Below are positions 1-11,831 of a stretch of 64,000 nucleotides of DNA, piece by piece. A model generated the notes under the pieces. The model searched no databases, had not been told where the DNA came from, and saw nothing but the letters and a program-made list of their open reading frames with translations. A program made the translations under genes and the position numbers. This DNA comes from Pollenia angustigena (lineage: Eukaryota > Arthropoda > Insecta > Diptera > Polleniidae), in assembly GCA_930367215.1 (NCBI GenBank), contig OV884059.1:50562957-50626956 (forward strand). Direction: 5' to 3'. Every line of letters starts with the position of its first letter. The first letter of the stretch is position 1.

Positions 1-593
1 CAAAATGTATGAAATTGAATGAAAGTATGGTATCATTGTTAAGAGAATAATTGTATTTATGTGAGAGCATTAGAAAAAAACGTCCTCAAAATAAAATTGA
101 TTTTATTTCTCGACCGCATTCTCTGGCATAATTTTATGTCAAACTGTATGAAAAACATCGTTCAGCCCCAGTTCTGTTTCATCATTAACTCTAGAATTAC
201 TGTCTTGGTCTACAACAAGTTGTTGTTTTGCTTGCCATATTATTCGAATATAACATAAAATCAAAAAACAGGGCTTGAATTCAATAAATGATATGTTCTG
301 AAATGAATGAATCAAGTTTGACAATTGAGAATGGGCGACTCCGTGTATATTTTAGAAGCACTTGGGCGTAATGTAAACGACTACATAATTAGTAAGTCTT
401 CCATGCAAGGAATAAGAACACAAATAAAAAAGGACAGTAAATATTAAAGTATATTTTACAAATAATATTCCTAAAATGGTCTCTGTTCGTTGGGATGGTG
501 ACCTAGGTAAGCATTAGACTGAACGACTTTTAAAATAATAATGTAGGACATACAGAAATTCTCATGGTGTTTTCTTTTCTAACAATAATGTTC
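1..593. other. Unassigned AT-rich DNA
   Basis: No gene, RNA or mobile-element boundary can be supported here. The short open frames on both strands (the longest about 65 codons) have no recognisable domain and look like chance in AT-rich DNA. The segment ends at the 8-bp target duplication of the next element. Confidence 0.5.
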
Positions 594-601
594 CATGTAT
601 G
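594..601. repeat. hAT target-site duplication, left copy
   Basis: CATGTATG, matched exactly by 1724-1731 on the other side of the element at 602-1723. Confidence 0.8.
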
Positions 602-1723
602 CAGAGTTCTCATTTTTGGAGATTTATCCCCAAATTAGGGATACAAATTTCGCGAAAATACCCAGGGGATTTTTTGGTGAAAAATTACTTTTTTCGCTGG
701 GGGTTCTTAGGAATAATATACTATTAATATACGCCATTTGTGCAATGGCAAGACCGGTTTGGTCCAGACGTGGATACAAATTAATTTTTTTTTTTGTCAT
801 GCTAAGACGCTGGCGGTTTGATAACTTTTCAATAGCATGCTGAAATAATTTTAAATATGCTTTCTGTACTAACATGTTACGCTTCCCAATAAAAAATGGA
901 GCTTCCAACGAAGCAGGTTTGTAAGGGAGAAACATAAGGGTTTCGCTTACCATTGCGCTTACGGAAGACATGAATTTTATATGGCGAGTTCCCACTTTGA
1001 AGCAATACATTTTTGACACATAAAGCGCATTATTCAGCTCACATAAATATTGTTAGATGTAACGATCATCTTTACACACTGAATGTTTTGATACAGTTAT
1101 TTTTTAGTATTCTCCCTTACAAACCTGCTGCGTAGTAAGGGAATGCCGTAGCACTTGAAATGTTATTTTTTTTTTATAAAATTTTTTGAGAGTTCTTTCA
1201 CTTACTTTACTGCATTTCTGTATGTCTTATTGCGTAGCGCATAATTGTGCGCTTATTTCTTTAAATGTACCTTTAGTGCTTCGCAAAATGGTAAAAATTT
1301 TTATTGGGTTGTTTCTGTAATAAATAAAATAAAAAACCTAAATTTGCAACATAATGCAGTATGAGTTATTAGAAGCTCTTCTAAGGATAAATACAGACTT
1401 TAAAAATAATTAAGTTTTCTATGAAAAATTTATACCATCCTCCCAAATGATAACACTTTTTAATACAAACAACATGTTAAACAAAATTACACTGGCTGAT
1501 GAACCAGAAGTTTTTGAAATGATAAATATTGATCCAAAATTATTTTTCTTGTGTCTTTTTAAGTTACTCAAAGTACAAATAAAGTTAATTTTAATAAAAC
1601 TGGCATTTTATTTTTAAGGATTTGTGGGGATTTTTGGGGACAAGAATATAGCTATTTCGGATATTTTTGGAGATACAACTTCGTAAATTGGGGATAAGAT
1701 ATACATCAAAATTGGGAACACTG
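602..1723. mobile_element. Non-autonomous hAT element with 8-bp target duplication
   Basis: The ends are imperfect inverted repeats: CAGAGTTCTCA at the left and, read inward from the right, CAGTGTTCCCA. Similarity continues through a TTATCCCCAA block. The element is flanked by exact 8-bp duplications CATGTATG at 594-601 and 1724-1731. An 8-bp duplication with CAG-type ends is the hallmark of the hAT superfamily. The 1.1-kb interior has no hAT transposase. A 131-codon minus-strand open frame (624-1019) matches nothing I know. A short frame near 1219 begins with a Cys/His-containing peptide faintly reminiscent of a THAP start, which is not enough to call. An internal inverted repeat pairs 921-938 with 1111-1128. 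Confidence 0.8.
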
Positions 1724-1731
1724 CATGTATG

Positions 1732-2194
1732 CTAGCACTCGCGCGGGTTTTTCTTCTTTTCTAAAAAAATGTGAGAAGTTGTCGTTTTCCATTCTAAATA
1801 TGTTGCAAAAATAAATGGAAAGTTTGTTCCATTATTTACTTCCAGTTATAATGGAGTGTGAGATAATACCTTTTTTTGCATCTTTTTTTACTTTTGTTGA
1901 ATAACTACAGTATCCCACGGATAATTACCTCGAAAAAAATGCCAATATTTTTGGGTAATTATGCGGGGTAAGCATTTAAACCAATACGCTGAGGTAATTA
2001 AGCGAATACGCTTTAATACCTCAGTGAGGTAATTAAACGTATTTATTTACAAGATACCTCAATTTTTATGTTTAAAAAAAGTTAAGACATAGAAATTATT
2101 ACATTCCTGGAAATAATAGGACCAGTCCAAACACGCGTGTAAAGAGTAGTCCACAAGGTACCAGGACTAGTCCAAAATTAACCCAAACGTATGG
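1732..2194. other. AT-rich DNA with relic inverted-repeat ends
   Basis: From 1905 a block starts with CTACAG and contains GGATAATTACC followed by several GGTAATTAAGCG-like motifs. A related block in inverse orientation ends at 53673. From about 2104 a CCTGGAAATAAT / GGACCAGTCC block resembles, in inverse orientation, the sequence around 45433-45505. These look like ends of old non-autonomous elements. No coding region is seen. Confidence 0.4.
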
Positions 2195-2647
2195 AAACAA
2201 GTAAGAGTGCTATATTCGGCTGTGCCGAATCTTATATACCCTTCACCATTGTGGCAGCAGAATACAGAGCAACTAGACAAAAACTAAATAATTTTTACAT
2301 ATGTTTGTATACATACATATTTATAATACTTTAAAATTATAAAATAAATTTAAAAAGCGAAAACTGGTAAATATTTTTTTTAAATCGTTTTTAGAACATA
2401 AAAAAAATTCAAATTTAAAAAAAAAATTCGAACCAGAGAACTCACAGTTTCTAACTTAACACACCCCCTAGACAACTAAACCATGAAGGAACTTTGTTTG
2501 AATATCATTAAAATAAAATATGGCCCGTTTAATGTTCACCGTGTTGAGTTGTAATTACTTTTGATGTTTTTGTTCACCACAATAGCAAAGTTGTAAACCA
2601 TAAAACTTATTTCAGTTGTGAACCGAAATATGGAAATATATTCACCA
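2195..2647 (+). repeat. Left inverted arm of the foldback-like composite
   Basis: About 453 bp that match the reverse complement of 47510-47982 with scattered substitutions and small indels. The tip holds a perfect short palindrome (TTCGGC-TGT-GCCGAA) followed by TATACCCTTCACC. The inner end is near TGGAAATATATTCACCA. A 190-bp segment (2648-2840) with no match on the right side separates it from the first array unit. Confidence 0.75.
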
Positions 2648-2840
2648 AAATAGTTTGTGGCATGTAAGTATGCGTGTTTGTTTTCTTTTATCTTTTTGGG
2701 GAGTTTTTTAATAGCAAAAAACACAAAAATTCCTAGTTTCGATTTGTTAAAATAATTTCGTTAAATAGATGAAATAATAAAGAAGGATGATAACGAAAAT
2801 CATATTGAGCATTATGCTAGTATATGTAAACAAGTGCGAA

Positions 2841-2863
2841 GGGGGGGGGGGGGGGGGGGGGGG
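2841..2863. repeat. Homopolymer of 23 G at the array edge
   Basis: An uninterrupted run of 23 G lies exactly where the first array unit begins, followed by GAGAGACGGACAACC. Such a run is exceptional in this AT-rich window. It may be a real expansion of the GACGG microsatellite edge or an assembly or sequencing artefact. Confidence 0.7.
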
Positions 2864-5800
2864 AGAGACGGACAACCTGATTTGAACTTCGCTTTTCATA
2901 AGGACACAGAATATATATACTTTATAGGGTGTAGGATCAATATTGTAGAAATTACAAACGGAATGACAAAGTTATATATGTATACCCTTTTACCTTCGGT
3001 GAAGGGTATAAAAAAAATAATTTTTGGGATTGCAGTATTTTGATCATAACTTAGCCATTTTTAACCGGTTTGAAAGATTTAAATACCGACGTGTTAAGGA
3101 AGAAATTTACCATTTACTTGAGTTATAAACTTTGGACTCGGGAAGATCTATGATTCCCGAAAATGGGTATTTTGGTCATAACTTTTTTGTATCTGAACCG
3201 ATTTTCCCGAGTTTTTTAAAAAATATGTTCTAATTAAAATTTCCGATATTTTGGTATATAAATCATATCCATGGGACATATGGCAGCCTTAAAGTTTAGG
3301 TTTTTATAAAATTTTTAATTTTTTTTTTGTATGGGAGGTACCACGCCCACTTCTCCAATCCCGCCCACATTTTGCAGGATGGTGTGTATTGGCAACCTAA
3401 ATGTGTGTACCTAATTTGGAAACTTTGGCTTTTGCCGTTCCCCAGATATACAGCAAAAAGTAATAAAAATACAACAACCACAAGGGATTTTTGGAAAAAT
3501 TAGAGGCAGTCGTGGTTTTTTTCTCATATCTCAGTTTGTGGACCGACCTGGCTGAATTTCAATAGCAAAATTATAATAAGAATACCTGACAGAAAGATAC
3601 CCCAACCAAGCCCCCATCATATCTGGGGGGCTTTGGAAACCCCATTTCAACAGACAGACGGGCAGAACGACAGACGGTCAGACGGATAGCCGGATTTGAA
3701 CTTCGCTTTTCATAAGGACCCATAATATATATACTTTATAGGGTGAAGGATCAATATTGTAGAAATTACAAACGGAATGACAAAGTTATATATACCCTTT
3801 TACCTTTGGGGAAGGGTATAAAAAAAATAATTTTTGTGATTGCAGTATTTTGATCGTAACTTAGCCATTTTCAAACCGATTTGAAAGATTTAAACACCGA
3901 CGTCTTATGGAAGAAATTTACCATTTACTTTAGTTATAAAGCTTGGACTCGGAGAGATCTATGGTTCCCGAAAGTGGGTATTTAAAAAAATAAAAATTTT
4001 GGTCATAACTTTTTTGTATCTGAACCGATTTTCCCGAGTTTTTTATAAAATATGTTCTACTAAAAATTTCCGATATTTTGGTATATAAATCATATCCATC
4101 GGACATATGGCAGGCTTAAAATTTAGGTTTTTTTATATTAAAAAACTAGAGGTAGTCGTGGTTTTTTGCTCATATCTCAGCCATTTGTGGACCGATCTGG
4201 CTGAATTTCAATAGCAAAATTATAATGAGAATACCTGACAGAAAGATACCCCAACCAAGCCCCCATCATATCTGGGGGCTTCGGAAAACCCATTTCAACA
4301 GACAGACGGACAACCGGATTTGAACTTCGCTTTTCATAAGGACCCAGAATATGTATACTTTATAGGGTGTAGGATCAATATTGTAGAAATTACAAACGGA
4401 ATGACAAAGTTATATATACCCTTTTACCTTCGGTGAAGGGTATAAAAAAAATAAATCTGGGACTCGGGGAGATCTATGGTTCCCGAAAATGGGTATTTAA
4501 AAAAAAATGTTGGTCATAACTTTTTTGTATCTGAACCGATTCTCCCGAGGTTTTTATAAAATATGTTCTTCTAAAAATTTCCGATATTTTGGTATATAAA
4601 TCATATCCATGGGAGATATGGCAGCCTTAAAATTTGGGTTTTTATACAATTTTAAATTTTTTTTGTATGGGAGGTACCACGCCCACTTCTCCAATCCCGC
4701 CCACATTTTGTAGGATGGTGTGTATTGGCAACCTTAATGTGTGTACCTAATTTGGAAACTTTGGCTTTTGCCGTTGCCCAGATATAAAGCAAAAAGTAAT
4801 AAAAATACAACAACCACAAGGGATTTTTGGAAAAAATTAGAGGTAGTCGTGGTTTTTTGCTCATATCTCAGCCATTTGTGGACCGATCTGGCTGAATTTC
4901 AATAGAAAAATTATAATAAGAATACCTGACAGAAAGATCCCCCAACCAAGCACCCATCATATCTGGGGGCTTCGGAAACCCCATTTCAACATACAGACGG
5001 TCCAACGGACAACCGGATTTGAACTTCGCTTTTCATAAGGACCCTGAATATATATACTTTATAGGGTGTAGGATCAATATTGTAGAAATAACAAACGGAA
5101 TGACAAAGTTATATATACCCTTTTACCTTCGGTGAAGGGCATAAAAAAAATAATTTTTGGGATTGCAGTATTTTGTTCATAACTTAGCAATTTTTAAACC
5201 GATTTGAAAGATTTAAATACCGACGTGTTAAGGAAGAAATTTACTAGTTACTTAAGTTATAAAGCTTGGACTCGGGGAGATCTATGGTTCCCGAAAGTGG
5301 GTATTTAAAAAAAAAAATTTTGGTCATAACTTTTTTGTATCTGAACCGATTTTCCCGAGCTTTTTATAAAATATGTTCTACTAAAAATTTCCGATATTTT
5401 GGTATATAAATCATATCTATGGGACATATGGCAGCCTTAAAGTTTAGGTTTTTATACAATTTTTAATTTTTTTTGTATGGGAGGTACCACGCCCACTTCT
5501 CCAATCCCGCCCACATTTTGTAGGATGGTGTGTATTGGTAACCTTAATGTGTGTACCTAATTTGGAAACTTTGGCTTTTGCCGTTCCCCAGATATACAGC
5601 AAAAAGTAATAAAAATACAACAACCACAAGGGATTTTTGGAAAAAATTAGAGGTAGTCATTGTTTTTTTCTCATATCTCAGCCATTTGTGGACCGATCTG
5701 GCTGAATTTCAATAGCAAAATTATAATAAGAATACCTGACAGAAAGATACCCCAAGCAAGCCCCCATCATGTTTGGGGGCCTCGGAAAACCAATTTCAAC

Positions 5801-8028
5801 AGACAGACGGTCAGACGGACAGCCGGATTTGAACTTCGCTTTTCATAAGGACCCAGAATATATTTACTTTATAGGGTGTAGGATCAATATTGTAGAAATT
5901 ACAAACGGAATGACAAAGTTATATATACCCTTTTACCTTCGGTGAAGGGTATAAAAAAAATAATTTTTGGGATTGCAGTATTTTGATCATTACTTAGCCA
6001 TTTTTAAACCGATTTGAAAGATTTAAATACCGACGTGTTAAGGAAGAAATTTACCATTTACTTTAGTTATAAAGCTTGGACTCGGTGAGGTCTATGGTTC
6101 CCGAAAGTGGGTATTTAAAAAAAAATTTTTGGTCATAACTTTTTTGTATCTGAACCGATTTTCCCGAGTTTTTATAAAATATGTTCTGCTAAAAATTTCC
6201 AATATTTTGGTATATAAATCATATCCATGGGACATATGGCAGCCTTAAAATTTCGGTTTTTATACAATTTTTTTTGTATGGGATGGTGTGTATTGGCAAC
6301 TTAAATGTGTGTACCTAATTTGGAAACTTTGGCTTTTGCCGTTCCCCAGATATACAGCAAAAAGTAATAAAAATACAACAACCACAAGTGATTTCTGGAA
6401 AAAATTAGAGGTAGTCGTGGTTTTTTGCTCATATCTCAGCCATTTGTGGACCGATCTGGCTGAATTTCAATAGCAAAATTATAATAAGAATACCTGACAG
6501 AAAGATACCCCAACCAAGCCCCCATCATATTTGGGGGCTTCGGAAAACCCATTTCACCAGACAGACGGTCAGACGGACAGCCGGATTTGAACTTCGCTTT
6601 TCATAAGGACCCAGAATATATATACTTTATAGGGTGTAGGATCAATATTGTAGAAATTACAAACGGAGTGACAAAGTTATATATACCCTTTTACCTTCGG
6701 TGAAGGGTATAAAAAAATAATTTTTGGGATTGCAGTATTTTGATCATAACTTAGCTATTTTCAAACCGATTTGAAAGATTTAAATACCGACGTGTTAAGG
6801 AAGAAATTTACCATTTATTTAGTTATAAAGCTTGGACTCGGGTAGATCTATGGTTCCTGAAAGTGGGTATTTAAAAAAAAATTTTTGGTCATAACTTTTT
6901 TGTATCTGAACCGATTTTCCCGAGTTTTTTTTATAAAATATGTTTTACTAAAAATTACAAACGCCCCCATCAAATTACAAAGCCCCCATCATATTTGGGG
7001 GCTTCGGAAAACCCATTTCAACAGACAGACGGACAGACAGGACCCAGAATATATATACTTTGTAGGGTGTAGGATCAATATTGTAGAAATTACAAACGGA
7101 ATGACAAAGTTATATATACCCTTTTACCTTCGGTGAAGGGTATAAAAAAAAGAATTTTTGGGATTGCAGTATTTTGATCATCACTTAGCCATTTTTAAAC
7201 CGATTTGAAAGATTTAAATTTCGACGTGTTAAGGAAGAAATTTACTATTTACTTAAGTTATAAATCTAGGACTCGGGGAGATTTATGGTTCCCGAAAATG
7301 GGTATTTTCCCGAGTTTTTTATAAAATATGTTCTACTAAAAATTTGCGATATTTTGGTATATAAATCATATCCATGGGAGATATGGCAGCCTTAAAATTT
7401 AGGTTTTTATAAAATTTTTAATTTTTTTTGTATGGGAGGTACCGCGCCCACTTCTCCAATCCCGCCCACATTTTGTAGGATGGTGTGAATTGGCAACCTA
7501 AATGTGTGTACCTAATTTGGAAACTTTGGCTTTTGCCGTTCCCCAGATATACAGCAAAAAGTAATAAAAATACAACAACCACAAGGGATTTTTGGAAAAA
7601 ATTAGAGGTAGTCGTGGTTTTTTGCTCATATCTCAGCCATTTGTGGACCGATCTGCCTGAATTTCAATAGCAAAATTATAATAGGAATACCTGACAGAAA
7701 CATACCCAAACCAAGCCCCCATCATATCGGGGGGCTTCGGAAAACCCATTTCAACAGACAGACGGACAGACAGACAACCGGATTGGAACTTGGCTTTTCA
7801 TAAGGACCCAGAATATATATACTTTGTAGGGTGTAGGATCAATATTGTAGAAATTACAAACGGAATGACAAAGTTATATATACCCTTTTACCTTCGGTGA
7901 AGGGTATAAAAAAAATAATTTTTGGGATTGCAGTAATTTGATCATCACTTAGCCATTTTTAAACCGATTTGAAAGATTTAAATACCGACGTGTTAAGGAA
8001 GAAATTTACTATTTACTTAAGTTATAAA

Positions 8029-8230
8029 TAGGGATGCGATTTCCATGCAAATGCATGTTTTTTGTCGATAGTCTAGAACGATGTCGACCAATTATCTTTC
8101 CGAATCAATATATTTGCGTTAAAATGGCATCGATTTGTTGTTGCATATTTTTGCATATTTTGGTGAAAATGCATATTTTTGCATATTTCGATTTTAAATG
8201 CATATTTTTGCATATTTTGACAATTTCAGT
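8029..8230. repeat. Left end of the hAT with GCATATTTT iterons
   Basis: After the terminal repeat, the motif TTGCATATTTT occurs about six times between roughly 8142 and 8218. Similar motifs lie near the other end (about 10900-10970) in the same, not inverted, orientation. Subterminal repeats of this kind bind hAT transposases in well-studied members; binding here is inferred. Confidence 0.6.
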
Positions 8231-8382
8231 GATTTTTTTGATTTCCATATTGTAAAACAAAGTTCTTTAGAAAAATTTTGAATATGTACACAAAAAAATT
8301 TTGCCACAAAAAAATTTTAAAATTAATGAATAAATTCCTTTGGAACTCTGCTTAAAATACAACTTTAGATTTAGATTTAGAT

Positions 8383-8596
8383 CAAGGCGAATTAATAACA
8401 GGTAAGTGCAACTCTACAACTACAAAACATGGCGAGTTAACTCCATGTATTTTGTTTTTGCAATTTTCTGACTTGTTGTCAAATTTCAGTATAGAAACAA
8501 AACAATATTTTGACGTTTCACCATTTTTTTAACTCGCCGTGGATACAGCTGATGAACGGCTGACGAGTTGAGCTTACCTGGAGTTAATTCGCCTTG
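8383..8596. mobile_element. Nested MITE 1 with CAAGGCGAATT ends
   Basis: About 214 bp. The first 32 and last 32 bases are inverted repeats with about three mismatches, starting CAAGGCGAATTA and ending TAATTCGCCTTG. There is no coding capacity. Flanking 8-mers do not match, so the target duplication is lost or the boundary is slightly off. It shares its terminal decamer with the neighbour at 8622-8814. Confidence 0.6.
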
Positions 8597-8621
8597 TACT
8601 ACATATTTTGATGCAACATGC

Positions 8622-8814
8622 CAAGGCGAATTCAAATACAGGTGGTGTCGAAACGCCATTTGATTTTGACAGTTTGACCAACTTGCTTAGATTTGTTAGG
8701 AATTTTTGACATTTCGAGCCGTAAAGACTAACATTGCAATAAAAAATCCCTGTTGTTTGTGTTGTTCTTGGATTGTTGTAGTATCGACACCACTTGTTGT
8801 TGAATCCGCCTTGT
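8622..8814. mobile_element. Nested MITE 2 with CAAGGCGAATT ends
   Basis: About 192 bp with inverted ends CAAGGCGAATTCAA...GGTGGTGTCGA and the reverse complement at 8785-8813. It is flanked by CAACATGC (8614-8621) and TAACATGC (8814-8821), a 7-of-8 match consistent with an 8-bp target duplication and so with hAT-type mobility. A partial second copy of the same family lies 26 bp upstream. Confidence 0.65.
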
Positions 8815-8957
8815 AACATGCTAACATTTTAATTCGCTTTAAACTTTTAAATCAAAACGTTTATGTAATTTTTTCATTGTTTTGCAACGTATTTTTGAGA
8901 AAACACAGATTCTTCAGGAAACTTTAATGTGAATTAATGAAATTTTAACATTTAAAA

Positions 8958-9161
8958 CAGTGATAACCAAGCCCCGAACTAAGAAAGCCCCGAACGCACG
9001 CACACAAATATATTATGTGCTTGTGTGCGGTCGCAGAGACTGATGATAGTCTGATGTTTTGAAACGAACAAAGTTGTAATATATATGTGAATTACCGACC
9101 GTGTCTGTGTGAAAAATACGATTATTGACTGGCTTGCGAGTCTATGGAGTGGTTATCACTG
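8958..9161. mobile_element. Nested MITE 3, hAT type, perfect 8-bp duplication
   Basis: About 204 bp with inverted ends CAGTGATAACCA and TGGTTATCACTG, flanked by exact ATTTAAAA duplications at 8950-8957 and 9162-9169. It lies in the leader of the host hAT transposase, about 125 bp before the start codon. It shows no open reading frame of note. Confidence 0.85.
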
Positions 9162-9285
9162 ATTTAAAACAATAATTTAAATGTAATTTGTCCACTAATT
9201 GATCAAAATTAAATTGTGAGTATAAAACAGCCAAACGCGTATTATATTTATATTTTATTTAACGAGATTTTTTTCCCCAGGAAAT

Positions 9286-10766
9286 ATGCCAAAGATAAAG
9301 CTATCAAAGTCTTCTATCATAATGAAATACGTTAACGAACATAACAATGTCTTTAAATCTGATGGCCGAATAATCTATTGCAAAGTTTGCAATAAACCCG
9401 TGAGTCACGAAAGGAAGTTTTTGGTTGAGCAACACTTAAATAGTCAAAAACACAAGGAGCGTCTCGAGCGTGTTACAGAAAAGTCGTCCCAGTCGTTGCT
9501 TAAAAATACAGAGACACCAAATAAGTTTTGTGTGGACTTATGTGAAGCATTTATTTCCGCGGACATACCCTTATATAAATTAAGCAACGAAAATTTAGGA
9601 AATCTTTTTAAAACTTTCATGAATGAGAGCATCCCTTGCCAGTCTACTCTTAGAAAAAATTATGTGAACAAAATATATGATTCCGAACTAGAAAGAATCT
9701 GTTCTTTTTTGAAAGACAAGTATTTATGGGTATCGATGGACGAAACAACGGATATAGAAGGGCGTTACGTTGCAAATGTCATTGTCGGAGTTTTGGATAA
9801 AGATGAAGAAGTTAGCAAAAATAAATTCTTGCTTAACGTTGTGGAATTGGAAAAGGCCAACCATGCTACGATTGCTCGAGCTTTCCATGACTCAATAAAT
9901 TTCTTGGGGCAAGATTTCGACAAAAACAAGATCCTTCTATTTTTAACCGATGCGGCGCCTTACATGGTTTAGGCTGCCAATGGGCTTAAAATATTTTATC
10001 CAAAACTGCTACATGTTACTTGCTTGGCACATGGTTTACACCGAGTTGCAGAGGAAATTAGAAGCCAACTCGATAATATTGATTTATTGGTTTCATACGG
10101 AAAAAAAATATTTTTAAAGGCTCCTTCCCGAGTTGCAATTTTTAATGAAATGTATCCCTTGGTACCCTTACCACCACAGCCAGTATTAACAAGATGGGGA
10201 ACCTGGCTAGATGCTGTAGAATACTATTCAAAAAATTTTGAACAATTTAAGAAAGTTATTGAAGAACTTGTGGAAACCGATTCTTATGCCATTCAAAAAG
10301 TAAAGGAAATATTAAATTTAAAGAACATCAAAAGTCAACTGGCATTTGTATTTTCCAACTATGGATATATTGCTGAAACAATAACTTAATTAGAGGGATT
10401 TAGTTCACTTAATACGCAAGTCAAATTCATTGATATTGCAGAAATAAAAATTAACAATGTGGAATTAAGAATTGCCCAACAAATTAAAAAAAAAAAATCC
10501 AAAACGTTTTGCAAAAAAATACCGGATTTTCAAAAATAAAGCAAATTTCAACTATTTTCGATCAAGAATCAAATGTTAGATCTGAATAAGTAAATAAATA
10601 TTCTCCAAATGAATTGGCATCCTTCAAGTATGCTCCTATAACTTCGGTTGACGTTGAGAGATCATTTTCCATGTACAAAAGTTTTTTGCGTCCAAACAGA
10701 CAAGGGTTTACTTTTGACAATATAAAAAAGTGTTTATTTGTTTATGCAAACAAAAATTTTAAGTAG
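9286..10766 (+). pseudogene. Decayed hAT transposase with an N-terminal zinc finger
   Basis: A hAT transposase cuts and pastes its own element in the nucleus. The start at 9286 gives a C2H2/BED-like finger (Cys32, Cys35, His50, His56), reminiscent of the CGGBP1-type finger. The DDE core follows: Asp152 in the MDETTD context, Asp222 in LLFLTDAAP, then CLAHGLHR and LTRWGTWLD motifs. The C-terminal hAT dimerisation block (TSVDVERSFSMYKSFLRPN, with the likely catalytic Glu) is readable to a stop at 10764. The frame is broken by TAG at 9970 and TAA at 10387. The C-terminus is in another frame, with the likely slip in the A-run near 10480-10500, and a further TAA lies near 10586. It is therefore inactive as it stands. 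The few lesions suggest moderate age. Confidence 0.9.
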
Positions 10767-10899
10767 TTTTTTAAATTAAGATTTAAAAAATATTGTACCT
10801 TTGAATGACAACAAACTGAATTTTTATCTATTTTTTTGTTTGATTTAAATAAAATTTAAAAAAAAAACTTTTTTTTTATTGAAAATGTAAAAATTTGTA

Positions 10900-10998
10900 G
10901 TGCATATTTTTTATTTTTTTAATGCATATTTTGGAGTTTTTAGTGCATGTTTTATGCGCATATTTTCGATTTTTTAGTGCATGAAAATCTCATCCCTA
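10900..10998. repeat. Right end of the hAT with GCATATTTT motifs
   Basis: It contains TGCATATTTT, TGCATATTTTGG, TGCATGTTTT and GCGCATATTTTCG, then the terminal inverted repeat ending CATCCCTA at 10998. Confidence 0.6.
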
Positions 10999-11831
10999 GT
11001 TATAAATCTAGGACTCGGGGAGATCTATGGTTCCCGAAAATGGGTATTTTCCCGAATTTTTTATAAAATATGTTCTACTAAAAATTTGCGATATTTTGGT
11101 ATATAAATCATATCCATGGGAGATATGGCAGCCTTAAAATTTAGGTTTTTATACAATTTTTAATTTTTTTTTGTATGGGAGGTACCGCGCCCACTTCTCC
11201 AATCCCGCCCACATTTTGTAGGATGGTGTGAATTGGCAACCTAAATGTGTGTACCTAATTTGGAAACTTTGGCTTTTGCCGTTCCCCAGATATACAGCAA
11301 AAAGTAATAAAAATTCAACAACCACAAGGGATTTTTGGAAAAAATTAGAGGTAGTCGTGGTTTTTTGCTCATATCTCAGCCATTTGTGGACCGATATGGA
11401 ATTTCAATAGCAAAATTATAATAAGAATACCTGACAGAAAGATACCCCAACCAAGCCCCCATCATATTTGGGGGCTTCGGAAAACCCATTTCAACAGACA
11501 GACGGACAGACGGTCAGACGGACAGCCGGATTTAAGCTTCGCTTTTCATAAGGACCCAGAATATATATGCTTTATAGGGTGTAGGATCAATATTGTAGAA
11601 ATTACAAACGGAATGACAAAGTTATATATACCCTTTTACCTTCGGTGAAGGGTATAAAAAAAATAATTTTTGGGATTGCAGTATTTTGATCATAAGTTAG
11701 CCATTTTCAAACCGATTTGAAAGATTTAAATACCGACGTGTTAAGGAAGAAATTTACCATTTACTTTAGTTATAAAGTTTGGACTCGGGAAGATCGATGA
11801 TTCCCGAAAACGGATATTTTAATAAAAAAAA

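Larger units (their letters stand above)
8029..10998 (+). mobile_element. hAT transposon (2,970 bp) inserted in one array unit
   Basis: The ends are TAGGGATGCGATTTCCATGC at the left and, from the right, TAGGGATGAGATTTTCATGC, which differ at 2 of 20 positions. Exact 8-bp duplications GTTATAAA lie at 8021-8028 and 10999-11006. Removing the element and one duplication restores the array sequence ACTTAAGTTATAAATCTAGG found in sister units. The interior carries a degraded hAT transposase (9286-10766) and three smaller nested inverted-repeat elements. Both ends hold clusters of GCATATTTT motifs. Only one array unit has this insertion, so it arrived after the last amplification of that unit. Confidence 0.95.

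Noticed and set aside
624..1019. 131-codon minus-strand frame inside the hAT element at 602-1723
   Set aside because: No recognised domain or transposase motif. It lies in a non-autonomous element and includes low-complexity runs.
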